Positions 34,548 through 43,557 of a DNA stretch of 64,000 bases are shown here, in pieces (position 1 is the first letter of the stretch; each line of letters opens with the position of its first letter). Source of the stretch: Hydrogenophilus thermoluteolus (GTDB lineage: Bacteria; Pseudomonadota; Gammaproteobacteria; Burkholderiales; Rhodocyclaceae). Position numbers and translations under genes: made by a program. The DNA lies in assembly GCF_003574215.1 (NCBI RefSeq), contig NZ_AP018558.1, forward strand, positions 2,159,144 through 2,223,143. Direction: 5' to 3'. The notes below the pieces were generated by a model that was not told where the DNA came from, made no database searches, and saw only the letters and a list, made by a program, of their open reading frames with translations.

Positions 34548-35391
34548 GGAGATTGGCCAGACGCATCCGGTACTCGCGCAGCAACGGATCCCCGGGCCGC
34601 ATCAAATCGAAGATTTGCAGGATCAATTTGCGCGCCGCGCCATCGTTCCAGTCACGTGCGCGCGCGACGATCGCCAGCAGCGCTTCCAGCGCCGGTTGCC
34701 ATTGCCCTTCAGCGGCGTACCGCTTCGCCAACCGGTAGCGGCTGTCCCAATCCTCAGGAAACGCCGCGACCCGCGCTGCGAGTGCTTCCAGAGATTCGGC
34801 GGTACCGTCGGCAAGTAACGCCAACCGCGCCTCGAGCCGTTTCGCGTCGTCGCTGTCCGGCTCACGGAGCGCACGAAAGTGTTCGCTTGCTTCCGCTACG
34901 CGCTTCTGATCCAGGAGTAGCGCAATAAGATCGAGCCGCGCCCGGTCGAACGCGGGGTCTTCGGCAAGCCCCTCGAGTAGGAGCCGCTCGGCGGTTGCGG
35001 CGTCGCCCGCCTCGCGCGCGGCAACCGCTTGCCGCCAGTTCGGTTCAGCAGGCGAGGGCAGCAACCGTTCGAGCCAACGGCGCACCTCCCGCTCGGGAAG
35101 TGCGCCAGTGAATTCATCGACCACCTGGCCGTCACGCAGCGCCTTGACATTGGGAATGCCGCGGACCCCATAGCGCGCGGCCAACGTCGGGTTCTCATCG
35201 GAATTGACCTTCGCCAGCAGGAAACGGCCCCCATATTCGGCGGCGAGCCGCTCCAACACCGGCTTCAGCACCCGGCACGGACCGCACCAAGGTGCCCAAA
35301 AATCGACGACCACCAACCGACGGTGGGATTCGGCAAGGACCGTCGGTTCGAAATTCGCTTCATTGGCGTCGATCGTCACGGATTGCGTCAT
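34537..35391 (-). CDS. cnoX: Thioredoxin-TPR protein (CnoX/YbbN-like chaperedoxin)
   Basis: This 284-residue protein has an N-terminal thioredoxin domain with active site WCGPC (Cys36, Cys39) and the cis-Pro loop GIPNVKALRDG. A helical TPR-like region spans about 115-284. E. coli CnoX has this architecture, protects GroEL substrates during hypochlorite stress and lacks the full CxxC; here both cysteines are present, so it may still reduce disulfides. The ATG at 35391 has AGGAGG six bases upstream. It overlaps the 3' end of the degenerate P-type ATPase gene by 32 bases, implying cotranslation. Confidence 0.88.
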   Translation of the reverse strand: MTQSVTIDANEANFEPTVLAESHRRLVVVDFWAPWCGPCRVLKPVLERLAAEYGGRFLLAKVNSDENPTLAARYGVRGIPNVKALRDGQVVDEFTGALPEREVRRWLERLLPSPAEPNWRQAVAAREAGDAATAERLLLEGLAEDPAFDRARLDLIALLLDQKRVAEASEHFRALREPDSDDAKRLEARLALLADGTAESLEALAARVAAFPEDWDSRYRLAKRYAAEGQWQPALEALLAIVARARDWNDGAARKLILQIFDLMRPGDPLLREYRMRLANLLNR

Positions 35392-37504
35392 CGTCGCCTC
35401 CTGCAACAGCATTTTCTGATATTTTTATCTTATCACGGGTGCGCATGTGCAGGAACGGTTGAATCTGCAGCCAAACGAGCCCCAACGCCGGGAGCGCCGC
35501 AACCGGTGCCGTGGGGCCAACGGTCAACCACAGCGCGAGCGTCGCTCCGACGACCCCCCAACGCCATTGCAGTCGCCGTTGCCATTGCGCCATGCGCTGC
35601 GTCTGGGCGCGCACTTCCGCGCGCAATGCGGCAAATTGCGTCAACCCCCTCGCTACCCGCACATCCGGCAGCGGACCCTGGTCGAAGCGATCGGCGTCGA
35701 GCAGCACCAAAACGCGATGAGCGGTATCGTTCTGGTCCGCGTTCGGGGAGACACGCGGTGCTGTTGTCTGGCACAAGACCCACGGTGCCCCCGGCGGTAA
35801 TTGCTGCACGCGCGGATCACAGACCTCGGACTCGGCCGCCCCAGGCCACCAACCCAGCGCCGACCACGCCGCGCGGGTGGTCGCCGGTACGTCGTCGGCA
35901 AGCACCCGCCACACCCCCTCGGGTTCACTGGGTACCGCCGACGTCACCGCAGCGAACGAACCGGCAGGGACGGGCACCACCGCACACGCACCCAGCCATG
36001 CCAGCATCTCCGCGTTGGCATCCACGCGCTCGGGTGCGCTGACTCCGTGCGCAACGCCGATCACCCACGCGCCGTTGTGCCGCGCCGCTTCGATGCGCGC
36101 GAACCATTGGTCGGAATCGAACGCTCCGCGCCACGCCGCACGCGTCACCCCGGCTGCCCGCAGCGCTTCCGGTTCGCCGGTCGCCACGACCCAAACCCGC
36201 CCCCGCCGGTCCGCGCAGCGTGTCAGCCACCCGAATGGCCCCCATTCCGGTTTGCGTTCCCGCGCCACCACGCGCCACTGCGTCAAGGGATCTCGCGCAG
36301 AGTCGCCGACCAAAGCACACGTGCTCTGCCACAGGCTAGCGGCAACCGCATCGTTCCCGGTCGGCAGGAGCGTGACGCATCCCGGGCCTGGCGCCAACGT
36401 CACCCGCACCGCTTGGGCGAATGGCACCATACCCGTGACCGCCAACGGATTGAGTACCCGCCGCGCCCCGCGCCAGAATTGGAGTTCTGGGGTATGCGGT
36501 CTCTCTGGCGCGTCGTGTTCGGGTGACGGTGCCGCTTTGTCACAGCGCACGGTATCGAACGGCAACAGTAATGCGGCGACGCGCCACTGCTCGAACCAAG
36601 CGGTGCGCGCCACCGTAATGTGCACCGCGCGACCGAGCGCCGTGACGGCGTGCGGCGTCCGAAACCAGACACCGCGCGTCGCAAAGCGCAACCGCGAAGC
36701 GATCGCCCAACCGGAGCGCACCTCGGAATCGAACCACGGGAAGAGAACGAGCGCCAGCACCGCCAGTTGGTGGAGCCAGATCGCAAGTGGCGCTTCACCC
36801 ACCACCAACACCGCCGACCAACCGGCCACCGCTAGGGCTGGCCAAACCCAACCAGCGCTTTTGTCGGCTTCATCTTCCAGAGCGACCACACCACGGGGAT
36901 CGATACGGCTGGGACGCACCACGACCGCCCATGCCTGTCCGGAAACCACCTGCGTACTGCGTTGCCACGGTTCGGTCTGCCAGTCGGGTGAGACCGCCAA
37001 TAGGTGTAACTGCGCTGGAAAAAGGGTGCCCGGTGTCAGCCAAAGAATATCGCCGGGGACCAAATCGGTGGCCGGAACCCGGTGCCACACCCCTTCGCGT
37101 AACACCCAGAGATGCCAGGGAACGCGCGTCAGTCGGCGCGCCGCGCAACGCCCCCAGCGCGCCATGCCCCATCCGGCTGCCAACAGGGTTCCTCCCACCA
37201 GCAACCAGGCCCAGGCAACCGCAGTCGCTTCTTGCTCGATCGCTGTCGCCACCGCCAGCACGACACACGCAAACGCCAGCGCGAACCGTGGCAGACCTGT
37301 GCGGTCCGGACGCGACGCCACAGGAAGCCCTGCCGAAAGATTGCGCCCATGGATACGCTGACGACGTCGGACCTCTTCCCAACTCAACCCGACCGTCGGA
37401 TCGGTAGCCAACCGTGCCAACAGTGCTTGGGTCTCTGGCGGCAAATGCTTCGGATCAGGGAGGCTATCCGGATCGGAATCGGGAACAAAATCAGAGAACG
37501 CCAC
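35360..37504 (-). CDS. Degenerate P-type ATPase homologue lacking catalytic residues
   Basis: This 714-residue protein has P-type ATPase architecture: an N-terminal cation-ATPase domain (about 22-60), two membrane helices (73-115), an actuator-like segment with VPATDLVPGDILWLTPGT (143-160), two more helices (218-258), a large cytoplasmic part and C-terminal helices. The phosphorylation motif DKTGT is replaced by ARTAW at 299-303 (Asp to Ala299). No TGES loop and no GDGxND hinge is found. It cannot form the aspartyl-phosphate. The frame is intact over 2.1 kb, so this looks like a retained pseudoenzyme rather than a decaying gene. The start is GTG after AGGA. Confidence 0.75.
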   Translation of the reverse strand: MAFSDFVPDSDPDSLPDPKHLPPETQALLARLATDPTVGLSWEEVRRRQRIHGRNLSAGLPVASRPDRTGLPRFALAFACVVLAVATAIEQEATAVAWAWLLVGGTLLAAGWGMARWGRCAARRLTRVPWHLWVLREGVWHRVPATDLVPGDILWLTPGTLFPAQLHLLAVSPDWQTEPWQRSTQVVSGQAWAVVVRPSRIDPRGVVALEDEADKSAGWVWPALAVAGWSAVLVVGEAPLAIWLHQLAVLALVLFPWFDSEVRSGWAIASRLRFATRGVWFRTPHAVTALGRAVHITVARTAWFEQWRVAALLLPFDTVRCDKAAPSPEHDAPERPHTPELQFWRGARRVLNPLAVTGMVPFAQAVRVTLAPGPGCVTLLPTGNDAVAASLWQSTCALVGDSARDPLTQWRVVARERKPEWGPFGWLTRCADRRGRVWVVATGEPEALRAAGVTRAAWRGAFDSDQWFARIEAARHNGAWVIGVAHGVSAPERVDANAEMLAWLGACAVVPVPAGSFAAVTSAVPSEPEGVWRVLADDVPATTRAAWSALGWWPGAAESEVCDPRVQQLPPGAPWVLCQTTAPRVSPNADQNDTAHRVLVLLDADRFDQGPLPDVRVARGLTQFAALRAEVRAQTQRMAQWQRRLQWRWGVVGATLALWLTVGPTAPVAALPALGLVWLQIQPFLHMRTRDKIKISENAVAGGDDDAIRDDRRQ

Positions 37505-37525
37505 GAACGTCCTGAGACAAAAGAA

Positions 37526-38203
37526 TCACGCTTTCTGGTTCGCTTGCCACGCGGCCAACAACTGATCGCGGTACGGCGCGAGTTTTTCGATTGGGATTTC
37601 GACGACCGGACCACCCAGGGTCGATCCCCGATAGACGCCAACCAATGGCGTTTCCACGTCGGGAAGGTAGATCTGAACCGGCGCATTGGCTTTGAAACGC
37701 AGGCTGCGCAACTCCTCGGGGAAAAAGAGCGCACCGTGCGTGATGTTGAGTGCCGCTGCCCCTTCGAACCGCTCGCCGTTACTTTTTTCGGCAACCACTT
37801 TGACCGGCACCAACCGCACCTCGTTCACGCGCTTCAACGCGCGCGCCCGAATCCGCTTGTGCAGCTCCTCCTCGGCGAGGAACGGGAGATTGCCGATGCT
37901 TGCTTCGACGTCGGCCAGCTCCACGTCGGTGAGATGGGGCGCCGCGGCGACGAGCCGCTCTTTCGGGATCGTTGTGCCGACCGCGCGGCGGGGGCGGGTC
38001 AACGCCACTTGGTGCGTCAGCTTCGTGACGCGAACACCCGCACCGGCCAAGCGCTTCCCCACAACGGTCCGCAACCCTTGATGGACGGCGTTCCCCAGAA
38101 GACCGTCGAGCGTTTTCGCCAGATCCGCCTCTGGGACCGTTTCGAGCGCCGCCGGAAGTTCCAGCGTCAAGGTATAGGTCAGTTGCAACGTCGCTTTGCT
38201 CAT
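37526..38203 (-). CDS. Hypothetical soluble protein
   Basis: This 225-residue protein has no signal, membrane helix or cysteine pattern. The first 60 residues alternate hydrophobic strand and helix (ATLQLTYTLTLELPAALE). A middle region is Lys/Arg/Glu-rich, and the C-terminal third contains ALNITHGALFFPEELRSL and PVQIYLPDVETPLVGVYRG. I do not recognise a family. The ATG at 38203 follows AGAAGG; a GTG three codons upstream is an alternative. It ends 21 bases before the P-type-ATPase-like gene and is probably cotranscribed with it. Confidence 0.7.
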   Translation of the reverse strand: MSKATLQLTYTLTLELPAALETVPEADLAKTLDGLLGNAVHQGLRTVVGKRLAGAGVRVTKLTHQVALTRPRRAVGTTIPKERLVAAAPHLTDVELADVEASIGNLPFLAEEELHKRIRARALKRVNEVRLVPVKVVAEKSNGERFEGAAALNITHGALFFPEELRSLRFKANAPVQIYLPDVETPLVGVYRGSTLGGPVVEIPIEKLAPYRDQLLAAWQANQKA

Positions 38204-38284
38204 CGCGACCACCTTCTATTTTTCGTCATCTTACCACGGGGATGGTTGCCGCGGCCAAAAGCCGAAATAAAACGCTAAAGCAAT

Positions 38285-38298
38285 CGGCAATTTTGCCG
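38285..38298. promoter_or_regulatory. Palindrome in divergent intergenic region
   Basis: CGGCAA, TT, TTGCCG form an inverted repeat between the leftward 38203 gene and the rightward chemotaxis receptor. It could be a regulator-binding site; no regulator gene is adjacent. Confidence 0.4.
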
Positions 38299-38320
38299 TT
38301 AGACAGAGCATGCCTTCGAC

Positions 38321-38326
38321 TATACT
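38321..38326 (+). promoter_or_regulatory. Candidate -10 box for the chemotaxis receptor gene
   Basis: TATACT lies 34 bases before the ATG, with no convincing -35. I do not see a flagellar sigma-28 promoter. Confidence 0.35.
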
Positions 38327-38359
38327 GTGTTTACCTGTCCGCGCGGTTGGAGCGTCATC

Positions 38360-40354
38360 ATGCGTCATTTGTCGATTTCCGCCAAACTCCTTTCGATCCT
38401 CATCGTCGGCGGGCTGCTGGTTGCGACCACCAATGGATTGACCTTGTGGAAAGATTGGCAAAGCGTGCAAACGGCGCAGCGGCAATTTGCCGGACTCGAG
38501 TTGCTCACGCGCCTGGGGGACGTCTACCGTCAGGTGCCCATCCTACGCACCTGGTCCGGGGTTACGCTCGCTGCGGACCCCAAGAGTGAACTCCACCAGC
38601 ACGCGACCCAAAACGCGCAGACGCTCGTGACTGAAATCGACAGCCAATGGAACGCGTTTCGCACCCTTGCCACGCAAGCCCCGCTTTCGCCAACCTTGAC
38701 CGAACAGATCGCAATGCTCGATCGTTCCTGGCAGGAGATCAAGACCCGCGATGCGGCCGATCGCTTCCAGATGCTGGCGCCGCTCGTCGACGGATTATTG
38801 GAAACGATGCGCCTCATCGCGGTCGAATCGCAACTCGCGTTCATTCCCGACCCGACGATCAGCAGTCTGACTCAGGCGTGGTTGAACGATATCCTTCCGC
38901 TCACCGACGCAAGCAACCGCTTGCGCGGGTTGCTCACGCTCGCGTTCGTCGAGCAACGCTTCGGCGAACCGGCACTGTTGGAATTCACCCGCCATCGCCA
39001 TACCTTGGCAAAAAGCATCGAAGATCTGGCGTTCATCCACAACCGCTTGCGCAGTTTCGGCGTCACCGAACTGGTCGACCTCTTCGACGCGCAACTGAGC
39101 TATCTGCAAGAGCAAGGGGAGATGCTCGACACCACCCTCGACGCGATCAAATTCGGCTTCTTCGCGCGCGATCCGCTCGAAGTCTATGACGAAGCCAGTC
39201 AGTTGGTCGATGGGGTCTGGGGCTACGGCGCGTCGGTGCATGCGCTCCTTGCCGAACATGTCGAAAGCTACCGCGCGGCGAAATGGCGCAGCCTTGCGAT
39301 GTTGTCCGCTGCGATCGCCGCGGCATCGCTCGTCGTTTTGCTCATGACTTTGGCCATTCGGCGCTCGTTGCTCGCTACCATCACGCGCATCGCCAACGGT
39401 GTGCAGCAACTTGCCCAAGGTGACCTGACCACACAGATCGCGGTTCGCGAGCGCGACGAAACCCGCCGCATCGTCACGGCGCTGCACGAGATGATCGGCA
39501 AATGGCGCGAAAGCCTCTCCACCGTCCATGCCGCACTCGAAGCGCTGGCGCGCGCCGCGCAAGTGAGCGAAGCCAACGCACAGGCCATTGCCGACCGCGC
39601 TCGGCAGAGTGAAACCCACGTCACCGCGATCGTCGACGCTGCGGACGCGCTCGACGCCACCGCACGCAATGCCCGTACCGAAGCGCAAGCAGTCGTTGCC
39701 GACGCGCAAAAAACCCTCGACGAAGCGCAACAGATGGCCGGCGCGCTTGCTCAGGCGCTGGCTACGCTGGAAGCGATGAACACGCAACTCGACGGGGTCA
39801 ACGCCGCCAGCCGCCGCTTCATCGCCGAATCGGCGGCGATCCGACGCATTACCGACAAAGTGCGGGAAATCGCCGAGCAGACCAACCTCTTGGCTTTGAA
39901 CGCCGCGATCGAAGCGGCGCGCGCCGGTGAGGCGGGCCGGGGCTTTGCGGTGGTTGCCGACGAAGTGCGCAAACTCTCCGAACAGTCCGCGGTCGCTGCG
40001 GGCGAGATCGACACGATCACCACGAATCTGGCGCAGCAGGGTCAAGCGATCGAAGCCCAGCTCGACGCGACCCTGGCCGAAACGCAGTCGAGCCACGAAC
40101 GGATCGGCGCGTTGCAGGGGTTCATGGCGCAGGTGGAACGCGCGACGCACGGCACGCTCGAACGGGCGCGCTCCATTTTACAGGTCGCAAGCGACGTCGA
40201 ACGGTTGAGCGAAACGATCGACCAAGCGGCGCACAACGCCAAAACCGCCGCGCAGCAAACTTCGAATGCAGCGAACGAAATCACGACCGCAAGCAGCGAA
40301 GTCAATGGTTGGGTGACGAAACTCAAAGCGGCGTTTGCGCGCTTTCGGCTCTGA
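38360..40354 (+). CDS. Methyl-accepting chemotaxis protein
   Basis: This 664-residue receptor has a transmembrane helix at about 9-28, a long helical periplasmic sensor (about 30-308), a second helix (about 312-334), a HAMP linker, and a cytoplasmic signalling domain. The hairpin tip REIAEQTNLLALNAAIEAAR lies near residues 500-520, followed by AGEAGRGFAVVADEVRKLSE. It relays an unknown signal to CheA/CheW. The all-helical sensor carries no recognised ligand domain and the C-terminus lacks a CheR-tethering pentapeptide. GGAG lies seven bases before the ATG at 38360. No other chemotaxis gene is in the window. Confidence 0.92.
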   Translation: MRHLSISAKLLSILIVGGLLVATTNGLTLWKDWQSVQTAQRQFAGLELLTRLGDVYRQVPILRTWSGVTLAADPKSELHQHATQNAQTLVTEIDSQWNAFRTLATQAPLSPTLTEQIAMLDRSWQEIKTRDAADRFQMLAPLVDGLLETMRLIAVESQLAFIPDPTISSLTQAWLNDILPLTDASNRLRGLLTLAFVEQRFGEPALLEFTRHRHTLAKSIEDLAFIHNRLRSFGVTELVDLFDAQLSYLQEQGEMLDTTLDAIKFGFFARDPLEVYDEASQLVDGVWGYGASVHALLAEHVESYRAAKWRSLAMLSAAIAAASLVVLLMTLAIRRSLLATITRIANGVQQLAQGDLTTQIAVRERDETRRIVTALHEMIGKWRESLSTVHAALEALARAAQVSEANAQAIADRARQSETHVTAIVDAADALDATARNARTEAQAVVADAQKTLDEAQQMAGALAQALATLEAMNTQLDGVNAASRRFIAESAAIRRITDKVREIAEQTNLLALNAAIEAARAGEAGRGFAVVADEVRKLSEQSAVAAGEIDTITTNLAQQGQAIEAQLDATLAETQSSHERIGALQGFMAQVERATHGTLERARSILQVASDVERLSETIDQAAHNAKTAAQQTSNAANEITTASSEVNGWVTKLKAAFARFRL

Positions 40355-40355
40355 G

Positions 40356-42416
40356 CTACGCGTCGAGCGGATCCACCTCCAAGCGCCACCGCAACCCTTG
40401 GCGTTGTGGCCACTGCAGCAACCGTTCCCGCCACGCCCGCAAAAAGGTGTGGAGCGCAGCGCGGTTCGGCGATTCGACCACCAGCTGTGCCCGTTCGCGC
40501 CCGGCCAAACGGACGATCCTGAGCGGCACCACGTCCAAGAGGCGCACCGCATGCCCGTGCGCGTGCTGTTCCCGCATCGCCTCGCCGGTCGCTTTCGCTG
40601 AAGTGAGGAATTCGAGCGCCACTTCGAGTCGTGGCGCGTCGGCGCGCAGCAACGCTTGATGCACGAAAGGCGGCAACGCTAGCCGTTTGCGTTCAGTCAG
40701 TAACGTATTGGCGAACGCCGCGTAGTCGTGCGCGACCAGTTGCTGGAAAAACGGGTGGTCCGGATAGCGGGTCTGCACCAGCACTCGACCCGGTTGCCCG
40801 CTTCGCCCGGCCCGCCCGGCAACTTGCAGCAACTGCTGCATCAAGCGCTCCGTTGCCCGCGTCTCGGCCGCAAGCAGCCCCGCATCGGCGCCGACGACGA
40901 TCACCAGCGAAAGCGCCGGGAAGTCGTGCCCTTTCGCGATCATCTGCGTGCCGATCAAGAGCTTCGCGTCGGCGCGCGCCACCGTCTTGCGCAGCGCAGC
41001 AAACGCCGCAGCGGTTTGGCACGCGTCGCGGTCGATCCGCACCACACCATGATCGGCGAACGCGGCGTGCAACTCCGCTTCGAGCCGTTGCGTTCCCTGC
41101 CCGGCAACCGACAACCCGCCGTTGCCGCACGTGGGGCAGACCTCGGGCACCGCGATGCTCCAGCCGCAATGGTGGCAGCGCATCCGGCTGTCGACGCGGT
41201 GATAGACCATGCGCACCGAACAGCGGCGGCACTCCTGAACCCAGCCACAATGGGCGCAATAGAGGGTCGGCGCAAACCCACGCCGATTGAGGAAGAGCAA
41301 CGCCTGTTCCCCGCGCGCCAGGGTCTCTTTGAGCGCCTCCCATGCCTCGGGCACCAATCCCGCGGTGCGCGGTGCTTCCCGCGTCACGGGCAACAGTTCG
41401 ATCGTCGGCAGCGGCACGCCAGTGGCGCGCTCCGCAAGCGTCACCCGGCGGATCCGCCCCCGTTCGCTGTCCCACCAGCGTTCGAGCGACGGCGTCGCCG
41501 ACCCCAAGACGACGCGCACCTGCGCCGCTTTGCCGCGCCACAGTGCAAGATCGCGCGCCGAATAGGGCGCCCCTTCGAACTGTCGGTAACTGGCGTCGTG
41601 CTCTTCGTCGACCAAGATGAGCCCCAAGCGCGGCATCGGCGCAAAGATCGCCGAACGGGTGCCGATCAAACAGTCCACCGCGCCTTGCACCAGCGCCGCG
41701 AAGAGGTGCTGCCGTTCGCGCGCGTTGAGGTCCGAATGCCAGACGCCGATCCTCGCTCCCGGAAAACGGGCGACCACCCGCGTTGTGGTCTGGGGAACGA
41801 GCCCGATTTCTGGCACCAATACGAGCGCTTGGCGCCCGGCCGCCAGCGTCTCCGCGATCAGACGGAGGTAGCACTCCGTTTTTCCGCTACCGGTGACACC
41901 GAAAAGCAGCACGGGGTCGAAACCCGTGGGACCGGCGGTGAGCTGTGCATACGCGCGCGCTTGCGCCGCGGTCAAACGTGGCCCCGGCGTCGTCACGACC
42001 GGCTCCGAACGGCGCTGGGAAGCGGTGTTTTCGCCGGTCGCGTGTTCGCCCACCGCTCCATCCGTTACCGCGGCGAGCGCCACTTGGCGTTTGCGCCGTC
42101 TGAGTGCGGGCGGCAGTACAAACGCCAGATATTCGCCCAGCGGGTTCAAATAGTAATCGCTCGCGAACGCGATCTGGTCCAACAAGACCGGATCGAGCGG
42201 CGGCCAATCGTCCCACCATTCGGCGATCGGCTTGAGCCGCTCTGGCGGCACCTCGGGTTCCGGGTCACACGCCCAAACCACACCCAAGACGCGCCGCCGC
42301 CCGAGCGGAACCCGGACGAGCTGCCCGCGGTACATCGGGTGCATGTCCGGTACGCGGTAATCGAAGAGGCATTTCCCCGCTTGCGGCACCAACACGCGGG
42401 CAACGCGTTCGCTCAT
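40356..42416 (-). CDS. priA: Primosomal replication restart helicase PriA
   Basis: This 686-residue protein has an N-terminal 3'-DNA-binding domain (VARVLVPQAGKCLFDYRVP), Walker A GVTGSGKTE, the DEEH box in LVDEEHD, and a zinc domain with paired cysteines (CAHCGWVQECRRC and CHHCGWSIAVPEVCPTC). Helicase motifs V/VI are GTQMIAKGHDFP and QVAGRAGRSGQPG. It recognises stalled forks and reloads DnaB. The ATG at 42416 gives the expected N-terminus. It is 19 bases downstream of hemE and convergent with the chemotaxis receptor gene. Confidence 0.96.
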   Translation of the reverse strand: MSERVARVLVPQAGKCLFDYRVPDMHPMYRGQLVRVPLGRRRVLGVVWACDPEPEVPPERLKPIAEWWDDWPPLDPVLLDQIAFASDYYLNPLGEYLAFVLPPALRRRKRQVALAAVTDGAVGEHATGENTASQRRSEPVVTTPGPRLTAAQARAYAQLTAGPTGFDPVLLFGVTGSGKTECYLRLIAETLAAGRQALVLVPEIGLVPQTTTRVVARFPGARIGVWHSDLNARERQHLFAALVQGAVDCLIGTRSAIFAPMPRLGLILVDEEHDASYRQFEGAPYSARDLALWRGKAAQVRVVLGSATPSLERWWDSERGRIRRVTLAERATGVPLPTIELLPVTREAPRTAGLVPEAWEALKETLARGEQALLFLNRRGFAPTLYCAHCGWVQECRRCSVRMVYHRVDSRMRCHHCGWSIAVPEVCPTCGNGGLSVAGQGTQRLEAELHAAFADHGVVRIDRDACQTAAAFAALRKTVARADAKLLIGTQMIAKGHDFPALSLVIVVGADAGLLAAETRATERLMQQLLQVAGRAGRSGQPGRVLVQTRYPDHPFFQQLVAHDYAAFANTLLTERKRLALPPFVHQALLRADAPRLEVALEFLTSAKATGEAMREQHAHGHAVRLLDVVPLRIVRLAGRERAQLVVESPNRAALHTFLRAWRERLLQWPQRQGLRWRLEVDPLDA

Positions 42417-42435
42417 CGTGCTGCCGCGCACCCGA

Positions 42436-43518
42436 TCACGGTGATGTGGTTGGGTGGTACTGCGCACTCTCCTGTTGCACCGTCTCGACGAGCACCGCGA
42501 CATGCTCCGGCGGCGTGTGTTGCGAGATCCCGTGGCCCAGATTGAAGACGTGCCCGGTGCCTTCGCCATACGCGGCGAGGATCGCGCGCGCCTCGCGACG
42601 CACCGCCTCGGGTGTAGCGAGCAACACCGCGGGATCCATGTTCCCTTGCAGCGCGACGCGGTCACCGACCAACTGCCGCGCTCGACCGATCTCGATCGTC
42701 CAATCGAGCCCCACCGCGTCGGCGCCGCAGTCGGCGATTCGTTCGAGCCACAACCCACCCCCTTTGACGAAGACGATCACCGGCACGCGCCGACCGCGCG
42801 CGGTGCGCGTAAGTCCCGCGCAGATCCGTTCCAGGTAGGCAAGCGAAAACTCGGCAAACGCGCGTTCGGAAAGCACGCCTCCCCACGAGTCGAAGAGCAT
42901 CACCGCGTCCGCACCGGCGGCGATCTGCGCGTTGAGGTACTGCGTCACCGCTTCGGCGTTGACCACCAAAATCCGATGAAGCAGCTCCGGGCGCGCATAA
43001 AGCATTTTTTTGATGGTGTGGTAGTCGCTGCTTGCGCCCCCTTCGACCATGTAGCACGCGAGCGTCCACGGGCTTCCGGAAAAGCCGATCAGCGGAATCT
43101 CGTCGGCGAGCGCCGCTTTGATCTCCCGCACCGCGTCGAGCACGTACCGCAGCTCCACCTCGGGGTCGGGTACCGCCAGGTTGCGGATCTCCCACTCTTC
43201 CCGCAACGGTCGCTCGAATTTCGGTCCTTCCCCTTCGGCGAAATAGAGTCCCAACCCCATCGCGTCGGGGACCGTGAGGATATCGGAAAAGAGGATCGCG
43301 GCGTCGAGTCCGAACCGCGCGATCGGCTGTAACGTCACCTCGACGCACAACGCCGGATTGCGGCACAAATCGAGAAAACTCCCGGCACGTGCCCGAGTTT
43401 GTCGGTATTCCGGCAGATAGCGCCCCGCTTGGCGCATGAGCCAGATCGGGGTGCGGTCGACGGGTTCGCGCAGCAACGCGCGCAGCAAACGGTCGTTTTT
43501 CACGTCGTCTCTCGGCAA
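42436..43518 (-). CDS. hemE: Uroporphyrinogen decarboxylase
   Basis: This 360-residue enzyme decarboxylates uroporphyrinogen III to coproporphyrinogen III in haem synthesis. Signatures include PIWLMRQAGRYLPEYR near residues 24-40, FSDILTVPDAMGLGL, GFSGSPWTLACYMVEGG and GLDWTI. The frame given starts at TTG (43518), with GGA six bases upstream; a GTG at 43503 giving a start of MKNDRL is also reasonable. Both sit upstream of the conserved KNDRLLRALL. The hemE-priA pairing is common in betaproteobacteria. Confidence 0.95.
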   Translation of the reverse strand: MPRDDVKNDRLLRALLREPVDRTPIWLMRQAGRYLPEYRQTRARAGSFLDLCRNPALCVEVTLQPIARFGLDAAILFSDILTVPDAMGLGLYFAEGEGPKFERPLREEWEIRNLAVPDPEVELRYVLDAVREIKAALADEIPLIGFSGSPWTLACYMVEGGASSDYHTIKKMLYARPELLHRILVVNAEAVTQYLNAQIAAGADAVMLFDSWGGVLSERAFAEFSLAYLERICAGLTRTARGRRVPVIVFVKGGGLWLERIADCGADAVGLDWTIEIGRARQLVGDRVALQGNMDPAVLLATPEAVRREARAILAAYGEGTGHVFNLGHGISQHTPPEHVAVLVETVQQESAQYHPTTSP

Positions 43519-43557
43519 TACGGTTCCGTGCGCGAGGATAACACAGCCAGCACCCCG

